Source: Burkholderiales bacterium (lineage in GTDB: Bacteria; Pseudomonadota; Gammaproteobacteria; Burkholderiales; Casimicrobiaceae). From it: a stretch of DNA of 5,157 bases. How positions within the stretch are numbered: position 1 is the first letter of the stretch; every line of letters begins with the position of its first letter. The translations under genes and the position numbers were made by a program. The notes under the pieces are model-generated. The model was not told where the DNA came from and did not search any database. It was given only the letters and a program-made list of their open reading frames with translations. Location: the NCBI GenBank assembly GCA_031277445.1, contig JAITMH010000133.1:1-5157 (forward strand), in the 5' to 3' direction. Below, piece by piece: positions 5,121 to 5,157 of this stretch.

Positions 5121-5157
5121 GCGCACCGGATGCAATGCAATGTTTTGAAACGCTGAT
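5117..5157 (+). CDS. pyrR: Probable PyrR, 5' end only (continues past window)
   Basis: A GTG at 5117 overlaps the ruvX TGA in a GTGA arrangement and is preceded by a good ribosome site (AGGGGA, 5104-5109). Thirteen codons are visible (VSAPDAMQCFETL, first residue read as Met). The short PDA-x-x-x-x-x-x-L pattern resembles the start of betaproteobacterial PyrR (pyrimidine operon regulator / uracil phosphoribosyltransferase). From memory, pyrR commonly follows yqgE-ruvX in Betaproteobacteria, ahead of pyrB and pyrC. The identity rests mostly on context; that a gene starts here is well supported. An in-frame ATG at 5135 is an alternative but less well-placed start. Confidence 0.55.
   Translation, partial: MSAPDAMQCFETL

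Noticed and set aside
1..5157. Neisseria-type DNA uptake sequences (GCCGTCTGAA), prompted by the Correia-like element
   Set aside because: Reading through by eye I found no copy on either strand; several GCCGTC occurrences are not followed by TGAA.

Overview
The window looks like an ordinary chromosomal housekeeping region of a betaproteobacterium. This rests on gene order and protein character: a minus-strand group ypjD - CorC/HlyC-type gene - pilB, divergent from a plus-strand group ffh - yqgE/algH - ruvX - (probable) pyrR. An ffh/ypjD/CorC-type neighbourhood is also known in E. coli (ffh-ypjD-yfjD), and linkage to pilB on one side and pyrR on the other is, from memory, typical of Betaproteobacteria. 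Base composition is moderately GC-rich by eye. I cannot name a genus.

Layout. Positions 1-492 (minus) hold the first 164 codons of pilB, the type IV pilus extension ATPase; the rest lies outside the window. Positions 493-690 are non-coding, probably the pilB leader. Positions 691-1605 (minus) encode a CBS-pair/CorC_HlyC protein that has a single membrane anchor instead of the usual DUF21 membrane domain. Positions 1657-2466 (minus) encode the multi-span YpjD/CcsA-like membrane protein. Positions 2467-2650 separate the two divergent groups. Positions 2651-4000 (plus) are ffh, the signal recognition particle GTPase. It is followed at very tight spacing by yqgE/algH (about 4010-4654), ruvX (4647-5120, 8-base overlap) and the first 13 codons of a probable pyrR (from 5117, GTGA overlap).

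The most interesting item is in the divergent ffh/ypjD gap. A 108-bp element at 2507-2614 has 24-bp terminal inverted repeats (21 of 24 positions matching) that begin and end with TATAG/CTATA. Its core closely resembles, from memory, the short form of the Neisseria Correia repeat-enclosed element (CREE/NEMIS), but its terminal repeats are different. It looks like a Correia-family MITE outside its usual setting, placed between two gene groups so that each end supplies an outward TATAAR box.

Functionally the genes serve membrane and envelope biogenesis (Ffh, YpjD, PilB, CorC-type protein), RNA/DNA maintenance (RuvX) and pyrimidine control (PyrR). The plus-strand genes look like one translationally coupled operon. 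I saw no tRNA, rRNA, CRISPR array or phage genes, and no novel multi-gene system.
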